Source of the DNA: Acuticoccus kalidii
Lineage (GTDB): Bacteria; Pseudomonadota; Alphaproteobacteria; Rhizobiales; Amorphaceae
Reading direction: 5' to 3'
DNA: 64,000 nucleotides
Assembly (NCBI RefSeq): GCF_021556395.1
Contig: NZ_JAKGCS010000019.1
Span: 97,526-161,525, forward strand
In this document: in pieces, positions 41,463 to 50,082 of the stretch
How positions within the stretch are numbered: the stretch's first letter is position 1
How the letters are laid out: each line of letters opens with the position of its first letter
The notes under the pieces: model-generated
Told to the model about the DNA's origin: nothing
Seen by the model: only the letters and a program-made list of their open reading frames with translations
The model's database searches: none
Position numbers and translations under genes: made by a program

Positions 41463-42790
41463 CCGCCGTCCTCACGCCGAAGCAGCTGGAGGCGAACCGC
41501 CTACTCGGCAGCCCGGCGCGGAACATCATGCTCCGGGGCGGCTCTCGTTCCGGGAAGACGTTCATCCTCATCCGGGCGATCATCCAGCGAGCTATCAACG
41601 CGCCTGGCTCGCGGCACGCGATCTTCCGGTTCCGGTTCAACCACGCGAAAACGTCGGTCTGGTCGGACACTCTGCCAAAGGTGCTCGATCTGTGTTTCCC
41701 CGCGCTCCGGGTGCGCTTCGACAAGACGGACTTCTTCGTCGAGCTGCCGAACGGTTCGCAGATCTGGATCGCCGGCCTCGACGATAAGGAGCGAGTCGAG
41801 AAGATCCTCGGCCAGGAATACGCGACACTCTATTTCAACGAGAGCAGCCAGATCCCTTGGGGCTCTGTTGAGACGGCGATGTCTCGCCTTGCCCAGAAAT
41901 GCACACTGGCCCCGGAGATCGCCAGGGCTACGGGGCGCGCCTTCCTGGCGCTCAAGGCCTACTTCGACTGCAACCCGCCGTCTAAGCTGCATTGGTCGTT
42001 CCAGATGTTCCGGGCCAAGGTTAAGCCCGGGACAAAGGAGGCTCTACCAAACCCGGCCGACTATGCCGAGATGCTGGTGAATCCGGCGGACAACGCCGAG
42101 AACCTGCCGCCCGAGTATTTCGACGTGCTCGCCAGCATGTCCGCGGCGAAGCGGTTGCGGTTCGAGCAGGGCGAGTGGGCGAGCGAGGTCAACGGCGCGC
42201 TGTGGGCGCTCGAGGATCGCAAGGCACCGGACGGCAAGCGGATGCCAGGAATCGACAGCCTGCGCGTCGTGGCTGCTCCGGAATTGCAGCGCATCGTGGT
42301 GTCGGTCGACCCATCTGGCACCCGCGGCGATGGCGCAGGCGACGATATCGGCATCGTGGTCGCCGGCAAGGGCATGGACGGTGCGGCCTACATCCTCGAG
42401 GACGCCACCTGCCAGATGTCGCCCGAGGGATGGGGCCGCCGCGCCGTCGAGAGGTACGACCACTACCGCGCCGACCGTATCATCGGGGAGCGCAACTTCG
42501 GCGGCGATATGGTGCGCTTCACCGTCGCCACCGCCGACCGGCGCGCTGCCTTCCGGGAGGTCGTAGCGAGCCGCGGCAAGGCTATCCGGGCCGAGCCGAT
42601 CAGTGCGCTCTATGAGCAAGGCAAGGTCCACCACGTCGGGAGCTTCCCGGACCTAGAGGACCAAATGTGCAACTTCACCGCCTCGGGCTTCGTCGGCGAG
42701 GGGTCTCCTGACCGCGCCGACGCGATGGTCTGGGCACTCACCGACCTGATGCTGACCGACGGCTACGACCTCGTTTCCGCGACAGGGTAG
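41459..42790 (+). CDS. Terminase large subunit
   Basis: 443 residues, TTG start in a TTGA overlap with the small subunit stop. The ATPase Walker A is LRGGSRSGKTFILIRA (about 25-40) and Walker B with catalytic Glu is ATLYFNESSQIPWGS. The C-terminal RNase H-like nuclease domain has SVDPSGTRGDGAGDDIGIVV (first Asp), RIIGERNFGG and PDRADAMVWALTD (final Asp). It is of the PBSX-like family and drives DNA packaging into the prohead. Confidence 0.95.
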   Translation: MTAVLTPKQLEANRLLGSPARNIMLRGGSRSGKTFILIRAIIQRAINAPGSRHAIFRFRFNHAKTSVWSDTLPKVLDLCFPALRVRFDKTDFFVELPNGSQIWIAGLDDKERVEKILGQEYATLYFNESSQIPWGSVETAMSRLAQKCTLAPEIARATGRAFLALKAYFDCNPPSKLHWSFQMFRAKVKPGTKEALPNPADYAEMLVNPADNAENLPPEYFDVLASMSAAKRLRFEQGEWASEVNGALWALEDRKAPDGKRMPGIDSLRVVAAPELQRIVVSVDPSGTRGDGAGDDIGIVVAGKGMDGAAYILEDATCQMSPEGWGRRAVERYDHYRADRIIGERNFGGDMVRFTVATADRRAAFREVVASRGKAIRAEPISALYEQGKVHHVGSFPDLEDQMCNFTASGFVGEGSPDRADAMVWALTDLMLTDGYDLVSATG

Positions 42791-42793
42791 GCA

Positions 42794-44617
42794 ATGCAGA
42801 TCAGCGACACCTTTCGCGGGCTCGTCAACGCCATGTCCGGGCTCGGCGGGGAGAGGGACAAGGCTGTTGCTGGCACTTGGGCCTTTCAACCACTCGAGCG
42901 GCAGCAGTTGGAAAGCGCATATCGATCAAACTGGATGGCGCGGAAGGCTGTCGACATCCCCGCATTCGATATGATGCGAGAGGGATGGGCATGGCAGGCC
43001 GACGAAGCCGTCGTTGGGCAGATCGAGAACGAGGAAAAGCGTCTTGGTGTCCGCCGGCATGTGCTTCGCGCGATCAAGTTGGCGAGGCTCTACGGCGGCG
43101 CTGCCATTATCGTTTCGGATGGATCCCACAATCATTCGCTGCCGCTCAACGTTGAGCGGATTGGCCAGCGTGGTGTGTCCTTCATCAAGGTGCTGGATCG
43201 CTATCATCTGTTGTCGGGCGATCTGAACACAGACCCACTATCGCCGAACTATCTGGAGCCAAATTACTACGACGTGGCGAGCACAGCCGGTGGCTCGACA
43301 CGTGTCCACCCGTCGCGTGTCATTCGTTTCATCGGCGTAGACCTACCCACCGAACTGGAGACCCTCACCGATCGCTGGGGCGACAGCATCCTTGATGCGG
43401 TCGAGACCGCGATTCGTGACGCGACGTCTGGTCAGCAGGGCATCGCAGCGCTGATCCAAGAGGCGAAGGTCGACGTCTTCCGGATCGACGGCTTCATGCA
43501 GCGCATTCAAGACGCGCGTTACAAGCAGGCAGTCCAGGACCGATTTGGTCTCGTCAGCCGCATGAAGTCGCTCGTGAATGCCGTCGTGCTCGACAAGAAC
43601 GACGAGTACGAACAGAAGACGGTGAATTTCTCGGCGCTGCCAGATGTGCAGCGGCTCCAACTTCAGATCGTGAGCGGCGCGGTCGATATCCCGGCGACGC
43701 GTTTCTTGAGCCAAGCTCCGCAGGGGATGAACGCCACCGGCGAAGGTGACGAGAGGAACTATTATCAGCGCATTGGTGCCGATCAGGAATTGACGCTCCG
43801 CGACCCGTTGGAGCGTCTATTTGGCTTCACAGTGCGATCCGCACTCGGGACGTATCCCGACGATCTCTGGTTTCGTTTCCGCCCGCTCTGGCAGATGAGC
43901 GACAAGGAGCGCGCCGAGATCTTTAAGACGAAAGCCGACGCGGCCCGCACTCTCGCAGGCACCGGTGGGATGTCGCCGGAAATCCTGCCGATCGAGGCGC
44001 TGTCCGACGCCATGGTCAATACGCTCGAGGAAGATGGAACGCTGATCGGCCTCGCCGACGCGATCGATGAGTACGGGAAGCTCTCCGAGCAAGAGGACGA
44101 TCCGGCTGAAATCCAAGCGGCGATGACGCCGCAGTTGCCGCCCGCCGCCGGCGAGGGGGACGACGATGAGGCAGTGGCCGATGCCGCGCCTCGAGCTCTC
44201 TACGTCAGTCGGAAAGTGCTCAACGGCGACGCCATTGTGAGCTGGGCGAAGTCGCAAGGCTTAGGCAGCGTTCTCCCTGCCGCAGACTTGCACGTGACGA
44301 TCGCTTTCAGCCGCGCGGCACTGGATTGGATGAAGGTCGGCGAGAGCTGGAATGGCGAGCTGAAGATCGCCGCCGGCGGTCCTCGGATGATGGAACGCTT
44401 CGGCGATGCCGTCGTGCTGCTCTTTGCGTCGAGCGAGCTGTCCTGGCGCCACGAGGCCATCCGTGCGGCCGGCGCGTCCTGGGACCACCCGGAATACCAG
44501 CCGCATATCACGATCAGCTACGCGGCCGACGGTGTCGACCTCTCGAATGTGGAGCCCTACCGAGGCGAAATCGTGCTGGGGCCGGAGATCTTCGCTGAGG
44601 TCGAGGACGACTGGTAG
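42794..44617 (+). CDS. Portal protein (DUF1073 type) fused to an Acb1-like 2H phosphoesterase domain
   Basis: 607 residues in two parts. Residues 1-430 are a DUF1073-type portal protein (LESAYRSNWMARKAVDIPAFDMMREGW, ARLYGGAAIIVSDG, GDERNYYQRI), the dodecameric DNA port of the head. After an acidic linker (about 431-465), residues 466-607 form a 2H phosphoesterase: LYVSRKVLNGDAIVSWAKSQG, then His500-x-Thr502 in DLHVTIAFS and His571-x-Thr573 in YQPHITISYA. Two H-x-T motifs 71 residues apart match Acb1, which cleaves the cyclic nucleotide signals of CBASS immunity. Anti-CBASS activity is inferred from motifs only. Confidence 0.85.
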   Translation: MQISDTFRGLVNAMSGLGGERDKAVAGTWAFQPLERQQLESAYRSNWMARKAVDIPAFDMMREGWAWQADEAVVGQIENEEKRLGVRRHVLRAIKLARLYGGAAIIVSDGSHNHSLPLNVERIGQRGVSFIKVLDRYHLLSGDLNTDPLSPNYLEPNYYDVASTAGGSTRVHPSRVIRFIGVDLPTELETLTDRWGDSILDAVETAIRDATSGQQGIAALIQEAKVDVFRIDGFMQRIQDARYKQAVQDRFGLVSRMKSLVNAVVLDKNDEYEQKTVNFSALPDVQRLQLQIVSGAVDIPATRFLSQAPQGMNATGEGDERNYYQRIGADQELTLRDPLERLFGFTVRSALGTYPDDLWFRFRPLWQMSDKERAEIFKTKADAARTLAGTGGMSPEILPIEALSDAMVNTLEEDGTLIGLADAIDEYGKLSEQEDDPAEIQAAMTPQLPPAAGEGDDDEAVADAAPRALYVSRKVLNGDAIVSWAKSQGLGSVLPAADLHVTIAFSRAALDWMKVGESWNGELKIAAGGPRMMERFGDAVVLLFASSELSWRHEAIRAAGASWDHPEYQPHITISYAADGVDLSNVEPYRGEIVLGPEIFAEVEDDW

Positions 44618-44640
44618 GCTGGGATCCGCGAGGAGTAGAG

Positions 44641-44913
44641 CTACGGGCTACGGGCCTTCAGCCAAGCCGCTGCAGCTGGCTCGACGCCCCACGTCCCCCA
44701 ATCGAATGGATGCACCAGCTGGATCACTGCGAGACCATCGTCAGCGTCGATGTGCCTTCGGATCGTATCTCGAACCCCTGAAGCAGATCCGCTCAGCTCC
44801 GCCAGATAGACTGACTCGAGCAGCATCACAGCGTTCCATTGCCCGAGGCAGTGATAGAGATCCGTGTAATTCCGCTGCTTGCGTAGGTCATGCGTGATCA
44901 GAAACGACGCCAT
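44641..44913 (-). CDS. Cas2/VapD-fold-like small protein on the opposite strand (moron candidate)
   Basis: 90 residues. The opening MASFLITHDLRKQRNYTDLYHCLGQW, followed by AVMLLESVYLAELSGSASGVRDTIRRHIDADDGLAVIQL, reads as a ferredoxin-like fold of the Cas2/VapD/SinR-like type: strand ending in an Asp (D9), helix, strand with LLESV, helix, strand. It is the only gene of opposite direction in the head region and sits directly behind the portal-Acb1 gene. There are no cas genes nearby, so a CRISPR role is unlikely. It could act as an RNase or defence-related factor; this is a guess from fold. Confidence 0.68.
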   Translation of the reverse strand: MASFLITHDLRKQRNYTDLYHCLGQWNAVMLLESVYLAELSGSASGVRDTIRRHIDADDGLAVIQLVHPFDWGTWGVEPAAAAWLKARSP

Positions 44914-44966
44914 TCAATCCTCCCTGTGGGTTTTATCCCGCAATTTGAGCACGAGTTCGGACCTTT

Positions 44967-46076
44967 ATGCAATTCACGGATGCTGTAACCGTCTCGGGGG
45001 CGCGGCGGCGCGATGACGGCTACCTTGTCGTCGACGCCCGCGTCGCCCGCACCGGCATCCAGACCTATGCCGGCTTGGAGGTCGACAAGCCGGACGTGCC
45101 GCTGGTGCGGGTCTACCGGCCCGAGGACGAGGTGTTCTCCCGCGAGGCGATGGCGTCGTTCGCGCACCGACCGATCACGAACGATCATCCGGCGGAGCCT
45201 GTCAGCGCGAACAATTGGAAGGCGCTCGCGAAAGGCTACTCGGCCGACGAGATCGCCCGGGACGGCATGTTCCTACGCGTGCCCCTCATGGTGGCCGACG
45301 CCGCGACCATCGCCGAGATCGAGAGCGGCAAGCGGGAGTTGAGCGCGGGCTACACCGCGGTCCTCGACTGGATGTCTGGAACCACGCCTGACGGCGAGGT
45401 CTACGACGCCGTGCAGCGGCGCATCCGCGCCAACCACATCGCCGTAGTGCACCAGGCGCGCGGCGGCGCTGAACTCCGCATCGGCGATGCCGACTCAAAA
45501 GCATGGGGCGCGAGCCCCGTCCATGACGCAGCAACGGAGGATTCCATGAGCTTGCGCAAGATCATGGTGGATGGGCTCCAGGTCGAAGTGACCGATGCCG
45601 GCGCCCAGGCCATCGAGAAGCTCACCGGGGAGCGCGATGATGCCCGGAAGTCCCTCTCCGATGCCGAGGCCGCGCATATCGCTTCGGTGAAGGCGAAGGA
45701 CGAGGAAATCGGCACGCTGAAAGCCGAGGTCCAGAAGGCGCAGGACGCTGCACCGACGCCGGCTGACCTCGACCGCATGGTCGCCGATCGCGTTGCGCTC
45801 GTCACCACGGCCAAGAACGTCGTGGCCGACGTGAAGCACGAAGGTCTGACCGACGCAGAGATCCGCAAGGCGGTTGTCGCTGCGAAGCTCGGTGACGAGA
45901 TCGTCGACGGTGCGTCCGACGACATGGTTGCCGGCATGTTCAAAGCGGTGGCCGCCGACGCCAAGCCGGTGGATCCGCTGCGAGCCACCGGCGGCGTCCA
46001 GGCCAACGACGGTGGCACGTCTTGGAATGACGCTGCGTTCAGCCGCGCCGGCGTCAAGATGAAGGGGGCCCGCTGA
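44967..46076 (+). CDS. DUF2213 prohead protease-scaffold protein
   Basis: 369 residues. The N-terminal ~180 residues match DUF2213: GYLVVDARVARTGIQTYAGLEV, HRPITNDHPAEPVSANNWKA with a conserved His, and KRELSAGYTAVLDW with a conserved Ser. The C-terminal part (about 194-330) is coiled-coil rich (AIEKLTGERDDARKSLSDAEA) and looks like a scaffold. An in-frame ATG at 45546 with CGGAGG five bases upstream could start the scaffold alone, as in the lambda C/Nu3 pair. It overlaps the decoration gene by 1 bp. Confidence 0.88.
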   Translation: MQFTDAVTVSGARRRDDGYLVVDARVARTGIQTYAGLEVDKPDVPLVRVYRPEDEVFSREAMASFAHRPITNDHPAEPVSANNWKALAKGYSADEIARDGMFLRVPLMVADAATIAEIESGKRELSAGYTAVLDWMSGTTPDGEVYDAVQRRIRANHIAVVHQARGGAELRIGDADSKAWGASPVHDAATEDSMSLRKIMVDGLQVEVTDAGAQAIEKLTGERDDARKSLSDAEAAHIASVKAKDEEIGTLKAEVQKAQDAAPTPADLDRMVADRVALVTTAKNVVADVKHEGLTDAEIRKAVVAAKLGDEIVDGASDDMVAGMFKAVAADAKPVDPLRATGGVQANDGGTSWNDAAFSRAGVKMKGAR

Positions 46077-46444
46077 TGGTCACGCTCACCGAAGGTATTC
46101 GCAACGCCTCCTTCCTCGTGTCGGAGGCCAACGGCATGTATCGCAGCCGGGAAAAGGTCACGGTGACCGTTCCCAGCGGCGGGATCGCGGCCGGCACCGT
46201 GCTCGGCGCGATCACCGCTTCGGGCAAGTACGTCCGCCACGACTCCGGCCTTTCGAACGGAGCCGAGACCGAGGCCGGCATTCTCTACGAAACGCTGACC
46301 GCAGCCGGTGACGCCGAAGTGACCATCATCGCGCGCGATGCCGAAGTGGTCGGCGCGCACCTGACCTACGAGGACGGCGCCGACGCCGCGGCCATCACCG
46401 CGTCGAACACGGCCCTCGCCTCGCTGGGCATCATCGTCCGCTAA
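46076..46444 (+). CDS. Head decoration protein (lambda gpD-like)
   Basis: 122 residues. Opening NASFLVSEANGMYRSREKVTV followed by the beta-rich GGIAAGTVLGAITASGKYVRHD and GILYETLTAAGDAEVTIIARDAEV is the standard pattern of lambda-D-like decoration proteins, which stabilise the expanded capsid. It lies between protease-scaffold and capsid genes as in lambda. Confidence 0.9.
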   Translation: MVTLTEGIRNASFLVSEANGMYRSREKVTVTVPSGGIAAGTVLGAITASGKYVRHDSGLSNGAETEAGILYETLTAAGDAEVTIIARDAEVVGAHLTYEDGADAAAITASNTALASLGIIVR

Positions 46445-46460
46445 AGGAGGGACCGTCGAA

Positions 46461-47483
46461 ATGGCGTCCATGGACATCTTCAACTCGTCCGCCTTTTCGA
46501 TGACGTCCCTGACCGGGGCGATCGACAAGGTGGACTATGTTCCGCAGCTGCTTGGTCAGCTCGGGATCTTCGAGCCCATGCCGGTGCGTACCCGCACGGT
46601 GTGGGTGGACCGTCGCGATGGAGCGCTGACCCTTATCCCGACTTCGCCGACCGGTGCGCCGCCGGAGGAGCTGGTAAAGGACGATCGCGACGCGGTCGCC
46701 CTGAAGGCCACGCGCCTCGCGAAGGGGTTCACGCTCTACGCCGAGGAGGTGCAGGGCATCCGTGCATTCGGCTCCGAGACGGAGTTCATGCAGGTCCAGG
46801 CCGAGTACTTGCGCCGCATGGCCGACGTCCGGACCGATATGGAGCTGACGCACGAGTATCACCGCCTCGGCGCGCTGCAGGGCGTGCTGCTCGACGCGGA
46901 CGGCTCGACTGTCATCTACGACTATTTCGACGAGTTCGGGGTGGCCGAGGCCGCGGCGATCAACTTCGAGCTCGACGTGGATACGACCGACGTCCACAAG
47001 GCCATCAAGGACCTCGTCCGCTCGATGATCCGTGCCTCGCGCGGCGCGTTTACGCCGGGCACCACGATCCACGCGATCTGTGGCGACGACTTCTACGATG
47101 CTCTCGTGTCGCATCCGAACGTCGAGAAATTCTACCTCAACCAGCAGGCCGCGCGTGAGCTACAGGCGGCGCAGGGGCAGGTGTGGGAAAGCTTCCGCCT
47201 TGGCGGCGTGACCTTCCACAACTACCGCGGTACCGACGACAACTCGACGGTCGCGATCGACACGGACGAGGCGAAGTTCTTCCCTGTCGGCGCTCGAGGC
47301 GTGTTCAAGAAGGCGATGGCGCCGGCCGAGTTCGGCCCGTACGTCAACACGATGGGGCAGGATGTCTACGCCATGAACATCCCGGACCGGGATCGTCAGG
47401 CTTGGACGCGCGGCGAGCAATATTCGTACCCGCTTTATCTCTGCCAGCGCCCCGAGGTGCTGCGGAAAGCCACTCGCACTTGA
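46461..47483 (+). CDS. Major capsid protein (lambda E family)
   Basis: 340 residues. Typical E-type capsid features: DIFNSSAFSMTSLTGAIDKVDYVPQLLGQLGIF at the N terminus, the RTRTVWVDRRDG strand, QVQAEYLRRMADVRTDMELTHEYHRLGALQG, and the C-terminal FFPVGARGVFKKAMAPAEF and EQYSYPLYLCQRPEVL segments. It builds the HK97-fold shell. A UUCG-capped hairpin follows 12 bp after the stop. Confidence 0.95.
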   Translation: MASMDIFNSSAFSMTSLTGAIDKVDYVPQLLGQLGIFEPMPVRTRTVWVDRRDGALTLIPTSPTGAPPEELVKDDRDAVALKATRLAKGFTLYAEEVQGIRAFGSETEFMQVQAEYLRRMADVRTDMELTHEYHRLGALQGVLLDADGSTVIYDYFDEFGVAEAAAINFELDVDTTDVHKAIKDLVRSMIRASRGAFTPGTTIHAICGDDFYDALVSHPNVEKFYLNQQAARELQAAQGQVWESFRLGGVTFHNYRGTDDNSTVAIDTDEAKFFPVGARGVFKKAMAPAEFGPYVNTMGQDVYAMNIPDRDRQAWTRGEQYSYPLYLCQRPEVLRKATRT

Positions 47484-47495
47484 TCGGCGGACTGG

Positions 47496-47513
47496 GCGGA
47501 GCTTCGGCTCCGC
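47496..47513 (+). repeat. UUCG-capped hairpin after the capsid gene
   Basis: Perfect 7-bp stem GCGGAGC / GCTCCGC closed by TTCG. There is no T-tract. An extra-stable tetraloop hairpin at this point may protect the abundant capsid message from 3' exonucleases or reduce expression of downstream genes. Confidence 0.75.
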
Positions 47514-47543
47514 TCAAACTGTGACATTGGAGGATAGACCGCG

Positions 47544-48143
47544 ATGGCCACACTGCAGGTGGAGAACGGCGCAATTCGCGCCAAGGCGTTCAAAGTGTAC
47601 GGCGGCTTCGTGCGCGTCCGTCCGGGCAAAACCGCTATAATCAAAGACGCTGCCGAGCTGACCCACGATCGCATTGCGGCGTTTGATCGAGAAGGCGTGA
47701 AGGTCACGCAGATGGTCGACGAGGCGCGCGAGAGTGCCGGCGATCAGCTGCCAGTAGCGCCGCGGATATTCGAGTCGAAAGCATGGGCTGCAGAGGTGGA
47801 GGCGATTGCCGCGGCGGCAGTTCGTAAGCTGCTCGACGAGCATCCGCAAACGCAAGAAGACGCAGCGGTTGCGCAGCCCGCTGATCCGGGACCTTCCCCG
47901 CCTCCGGCCGAGGCAAGTGCGACCGTGGTGCCTTTGGCAACGACTGAGCCAGTACCCCCGCGCGCGGCGTTTGAGGCGAAGCCGTCCTTCACCGTCATCG
48001 ACAAGGGGCGCGGCTGGTACGTCATCACCGCCGACGGCAAGGAGCTGACCAAGTCGCTTCGGAAGGAGGACGTCGACGGCTTCGACGCTCTGTCCGACGA
48101 GGACAAGGGAGCCTTCGTCGAGGCTCACAAGGTCGAAGGCTGA
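47544..48143 (+). CDS. Phage head-tail region protein of unknown function (199 aa)
   Basis: 199 residues. A short N-terminal domain (KAFKVYGGFVRVRPGKTAIIKDAAELT) is joined by a Pro/Ala-rich linker (about 110-140) to a C-terminal module FTVIDKGRGWYVITADGKELTKSLRKEDVDGF. The latter recurs in proteins of other phages between capsid and connector genes. It may be a head fibre or completion protein; no firm assignment. Confidence 0.68.
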   Translation: MATLQVENGAIRAKAFKVYGGFVRVRPGKTAIIKDAAELTHDRIAAFDREGVKVTQMVDEARESAGDQLPVAPRIFESKAWAAEVEAIAAAAVRKLLDEHPQTQEDAAVAQPADPGPSPPPAEASATVVPLATTEPVPPRAAFEAKPSFTVIDKGRGWYVITADGKELTKSLRKEDVDGFDALSDEDKGAFVEAHKVEG

Positions 48144-48146
48144 CCC

Positions 48147-48620
48147 ATGGTCTACGGTGACGCCGCGGGCTTCTCGGCATACGCGGCTGCGAACGGGTAC
48201 ACGTCGCCCGCCGGTGATATCGACGCCGCCCTTGCCCGCGCGACCACGTATCTGGATGGCCTTTACGGCCGGCGTTTCTCAGGCGCGCCTATTGGCGGCG
48301 CCGCGCAGAATCGTGAATGGCCCCGTGCTGGCGCTGTCGACGTCTACGGCTATGCCCTTCCGCCTGAGGTGGTGCCGGCGCGGGTCATCAACGCGACTTA
48401 TGAGGCAGCGCTCCTGGAGCTCGCTTCCCCTGGCTCGCTCTCGGCAACGATCACCCCGGACCAGCGCAAGGTGCTGACGAAGGTGGACAAGATCGAGTGG
48501 GAGATCGTGCCGGGCGGCAAAGACGGTGTCGAGGGCGCCACGCCGACGTCGACGCGGATCGAGGGCATTCTTTGGCCGCTCCTGATGCGGGCAGATCTGC
48601 CAGCCGCGATGGTGGTCTGA
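48147..48620 (+). CDS. DnaT-like head-tail adaptor protein
   Basis: 157 residues. DIDAALARATTYLDGLYGRRFSGAP and VVPARVINATYEAALLELASP match the 'putative DnaT-like ssDNA binding' family. In phages it is in fact a small helical head-tail adaptor that sits on the portal. Position after the capsid gene supports that role. Confidence 0.82.
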   Translation: MVYGDAAGFSAYAAANGYTSPAGDIDAALARATTYLDGLYGRRFSGAPIGGAAQNREWPRAGAVDVYGYALPPEVVPARVINATYEAALLELASPGSLSATITPDQRKVLTKVDKIEWEIVPGGKDGVEGATPTSTRIEGILWPLLMRADLPAAMVV

Positions 48621-48621
48621 G

Positions 48622-49032
48622 ATGGCCGAGAACTGGACCACCATTGCCGCCGAGGTTGCCGCCGGGCTCGCCGAGGTTGCCGACGTCTCGCAGTCGGGCG
48701 GTTATCCGGTGACGCTGCGTAAGACGTCGACGACTGGCGGAGACCCGTGGGATCCCGGCAGCGGCACCACCACTGCGGTCGACTCGACCCTGACCGCGGT
48801 CGAGACACTGCGCCAAGTGCGCGACCTGACCGGCACATTGACCGAACGCACAGTGAGAACACTGTTGGTGAATGCCAATTCCGGCGTCGCGCCGAGCGAT
48901 GACGACATGATCGCATTGGGAGTGGCGGCTGACGACGTCGAACCAGAAACTCCGTTTGAGGCGATCGATGCGGTGAGGGCACTCGCGCCAGCTGGGATCG
49001 CCGTTCTCTACGAGATTGATCTGAAAACGTAG
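48622..49032 (+). CDS. Head-tail connector / neck protein
   Basis: 136 residues. A beta-rich protein (GGYPVTLRKTSTTGG, GTLTERTVRTLLVNANSGVAPSDDDMIALG) resembling gpFII-type or head-closure connectors. The start is 2 bp after the adaptor stop. Identity rests on pattern and gene order. Confidence 0.72.
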   Translation: MAENWTTIAAEVAAGLAEVADVSQSGGYPVTLRKTSTTGGDPWDPGSGTTTAVDSTLTAVETLRQVRDLTGTLTERTVRTLLVNANSGVAPSDDDMIALGVAADDVEPETPFEAIDAVRALAPAGIAVLYEIDLKT

Positions 49033-49044
49033 GGATGCATCCGC

Positions 49045-50079
49045 ATGGCCCGCAAGGTATCCATTCAGAAGCGTCTGGAGGCCATCGCCGCACGTCTTGA
49101 GCCGGGAATTCAACAAGCGTTCATCGATGCGATGCGGGCATCAGTGACAGCATTGGAGTTGCGGACCTTCATCGATCGTCTGTCTGAAGGCGATATTGAA
49201 GGAGCAATCTCCCTCATCGAGGTGGATGAGGGTGCCCTTTCGCCAATGATCGAGCAAATCAGGCAGTCCTATAGCGAGGCTGGAAACGAAGCGGCCGGCG
49301 ACATCCCGAAACTTCAAGATCGCACCGGTCGGCAAGTCGTGATTCGCTTCAACATGCGGTCACCGCGCGCCGAACAATGGCTCGCCGAAATGTCGAGTCG
49401 TATGGTGACGGAGATCCGCGCAGAACAGCGCCAAATGATCCGGGCCAACCTGACGGAAGGCATGGTCGACGGCAGAAATCCGCGAAATGTGGCGCTCGAT
49501 CTCGTTGGCCGCATCAATAAGGTGACGGGCCGCCGCGAGGGGGGCGTAATTGGGCTCACGCGGCAGCAAGCGCAATGGGTCGCCAATGCGCGCGAAGAGC
49601 TATCAGGTGGACCTGACCAATTAGCCACCTTCCTCGGACGCTGCGGCCGTGACAGACGCTTTGACCGGACGATCACGGCAGCGATGCGCGAAGGCCGGGC
49701 GCTATCCGTCACGCAGGTCAACCGGATTTCCGGTCGGTACGCCGATAGGCTCTTGCAGTTGAGGGGCGAGACGATCGCGCGCACAGAGATGCTCGGCGCG
49801 CTCAATTCCGCGTCGAAAGAGGCGTTTGACCAGGCGCTCGACACAGGGATTGTACGCGAGGAGCAGGTGACGAAGACGTGGCGTTCGGCAGGGGACGGGC
49901 GAGTGCGCGAAAGTCACCAGCGGCTGAACCGCGAGACCGTCGGGCACAATGAGCGGTTCTCAAACGGCCTGCTTTACCCCCACGAGCCTGGTGCACCGGC
50001 AAGGGAAGTCATCCAGTGTCGGTGCATTGCCTCCCGACGGATCGATTTTCTCGCTGGGTTCCGAGCACAGGGCGATTGA
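49045..50079 (+). CDS. Minor head protein with Mu gpF / SPP1 gp7-type C-terminal domain
   Basis: 344 residues. The helical N-terminal two thirds end in ETIARTEMLGALNSASKEAFDQAL, then the head-morphogenesis domain KTWRSAGDGRVRESHQRLNRETV and LLYPHEPGAPAREVIQCRCIASRRI, with the Cys-x-Cys zinc-like end typical of gpF-like proteins. These usually sit next to the portal gene; here the gene is displaced to after the neck protein. It may be ejected with DNA or serve in portal assembly. Confidence 0.85.
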   Translation: MARKVSIQKRLEAIAARLEPGIQQAFIDAMRASVTALELRTFIDRLSEGDIEGAISLIEVDEGALSPMIEQIRQSYSEAGNEAAGDIPKLQDRTGRQVVIRFNMRSPRAEQWLAEMSSRMVTEIRAEQRQMIRANLTEGMVDGRNPRNVALDLVGRINKVTGRREGGVIGLTRQQAQWVANAREELSGGPDQLATFLGRCGRDRRFDRTITAAMREGRALSVTQVNRISGRYADRLLQLRGETIARTEMLGALNSASKEAFDQALDTGIVREEQVTKTWRSAGDGRVRESHQRLNRETVGHNERFSNGLLYPHEPGAPAREVIQCRCIASRRIDFLAGFRAQGD

Positions 50080-50082
50080 TCG

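Noticed and set aside
44641..44913. Calling the Cas2-like gene part of a CRISPR system
   Set aside because: No cas1, effector gene or repeat array anywhere in the window; a lone Cas2-fold protein is better treated as a moron or RNase-like protein.
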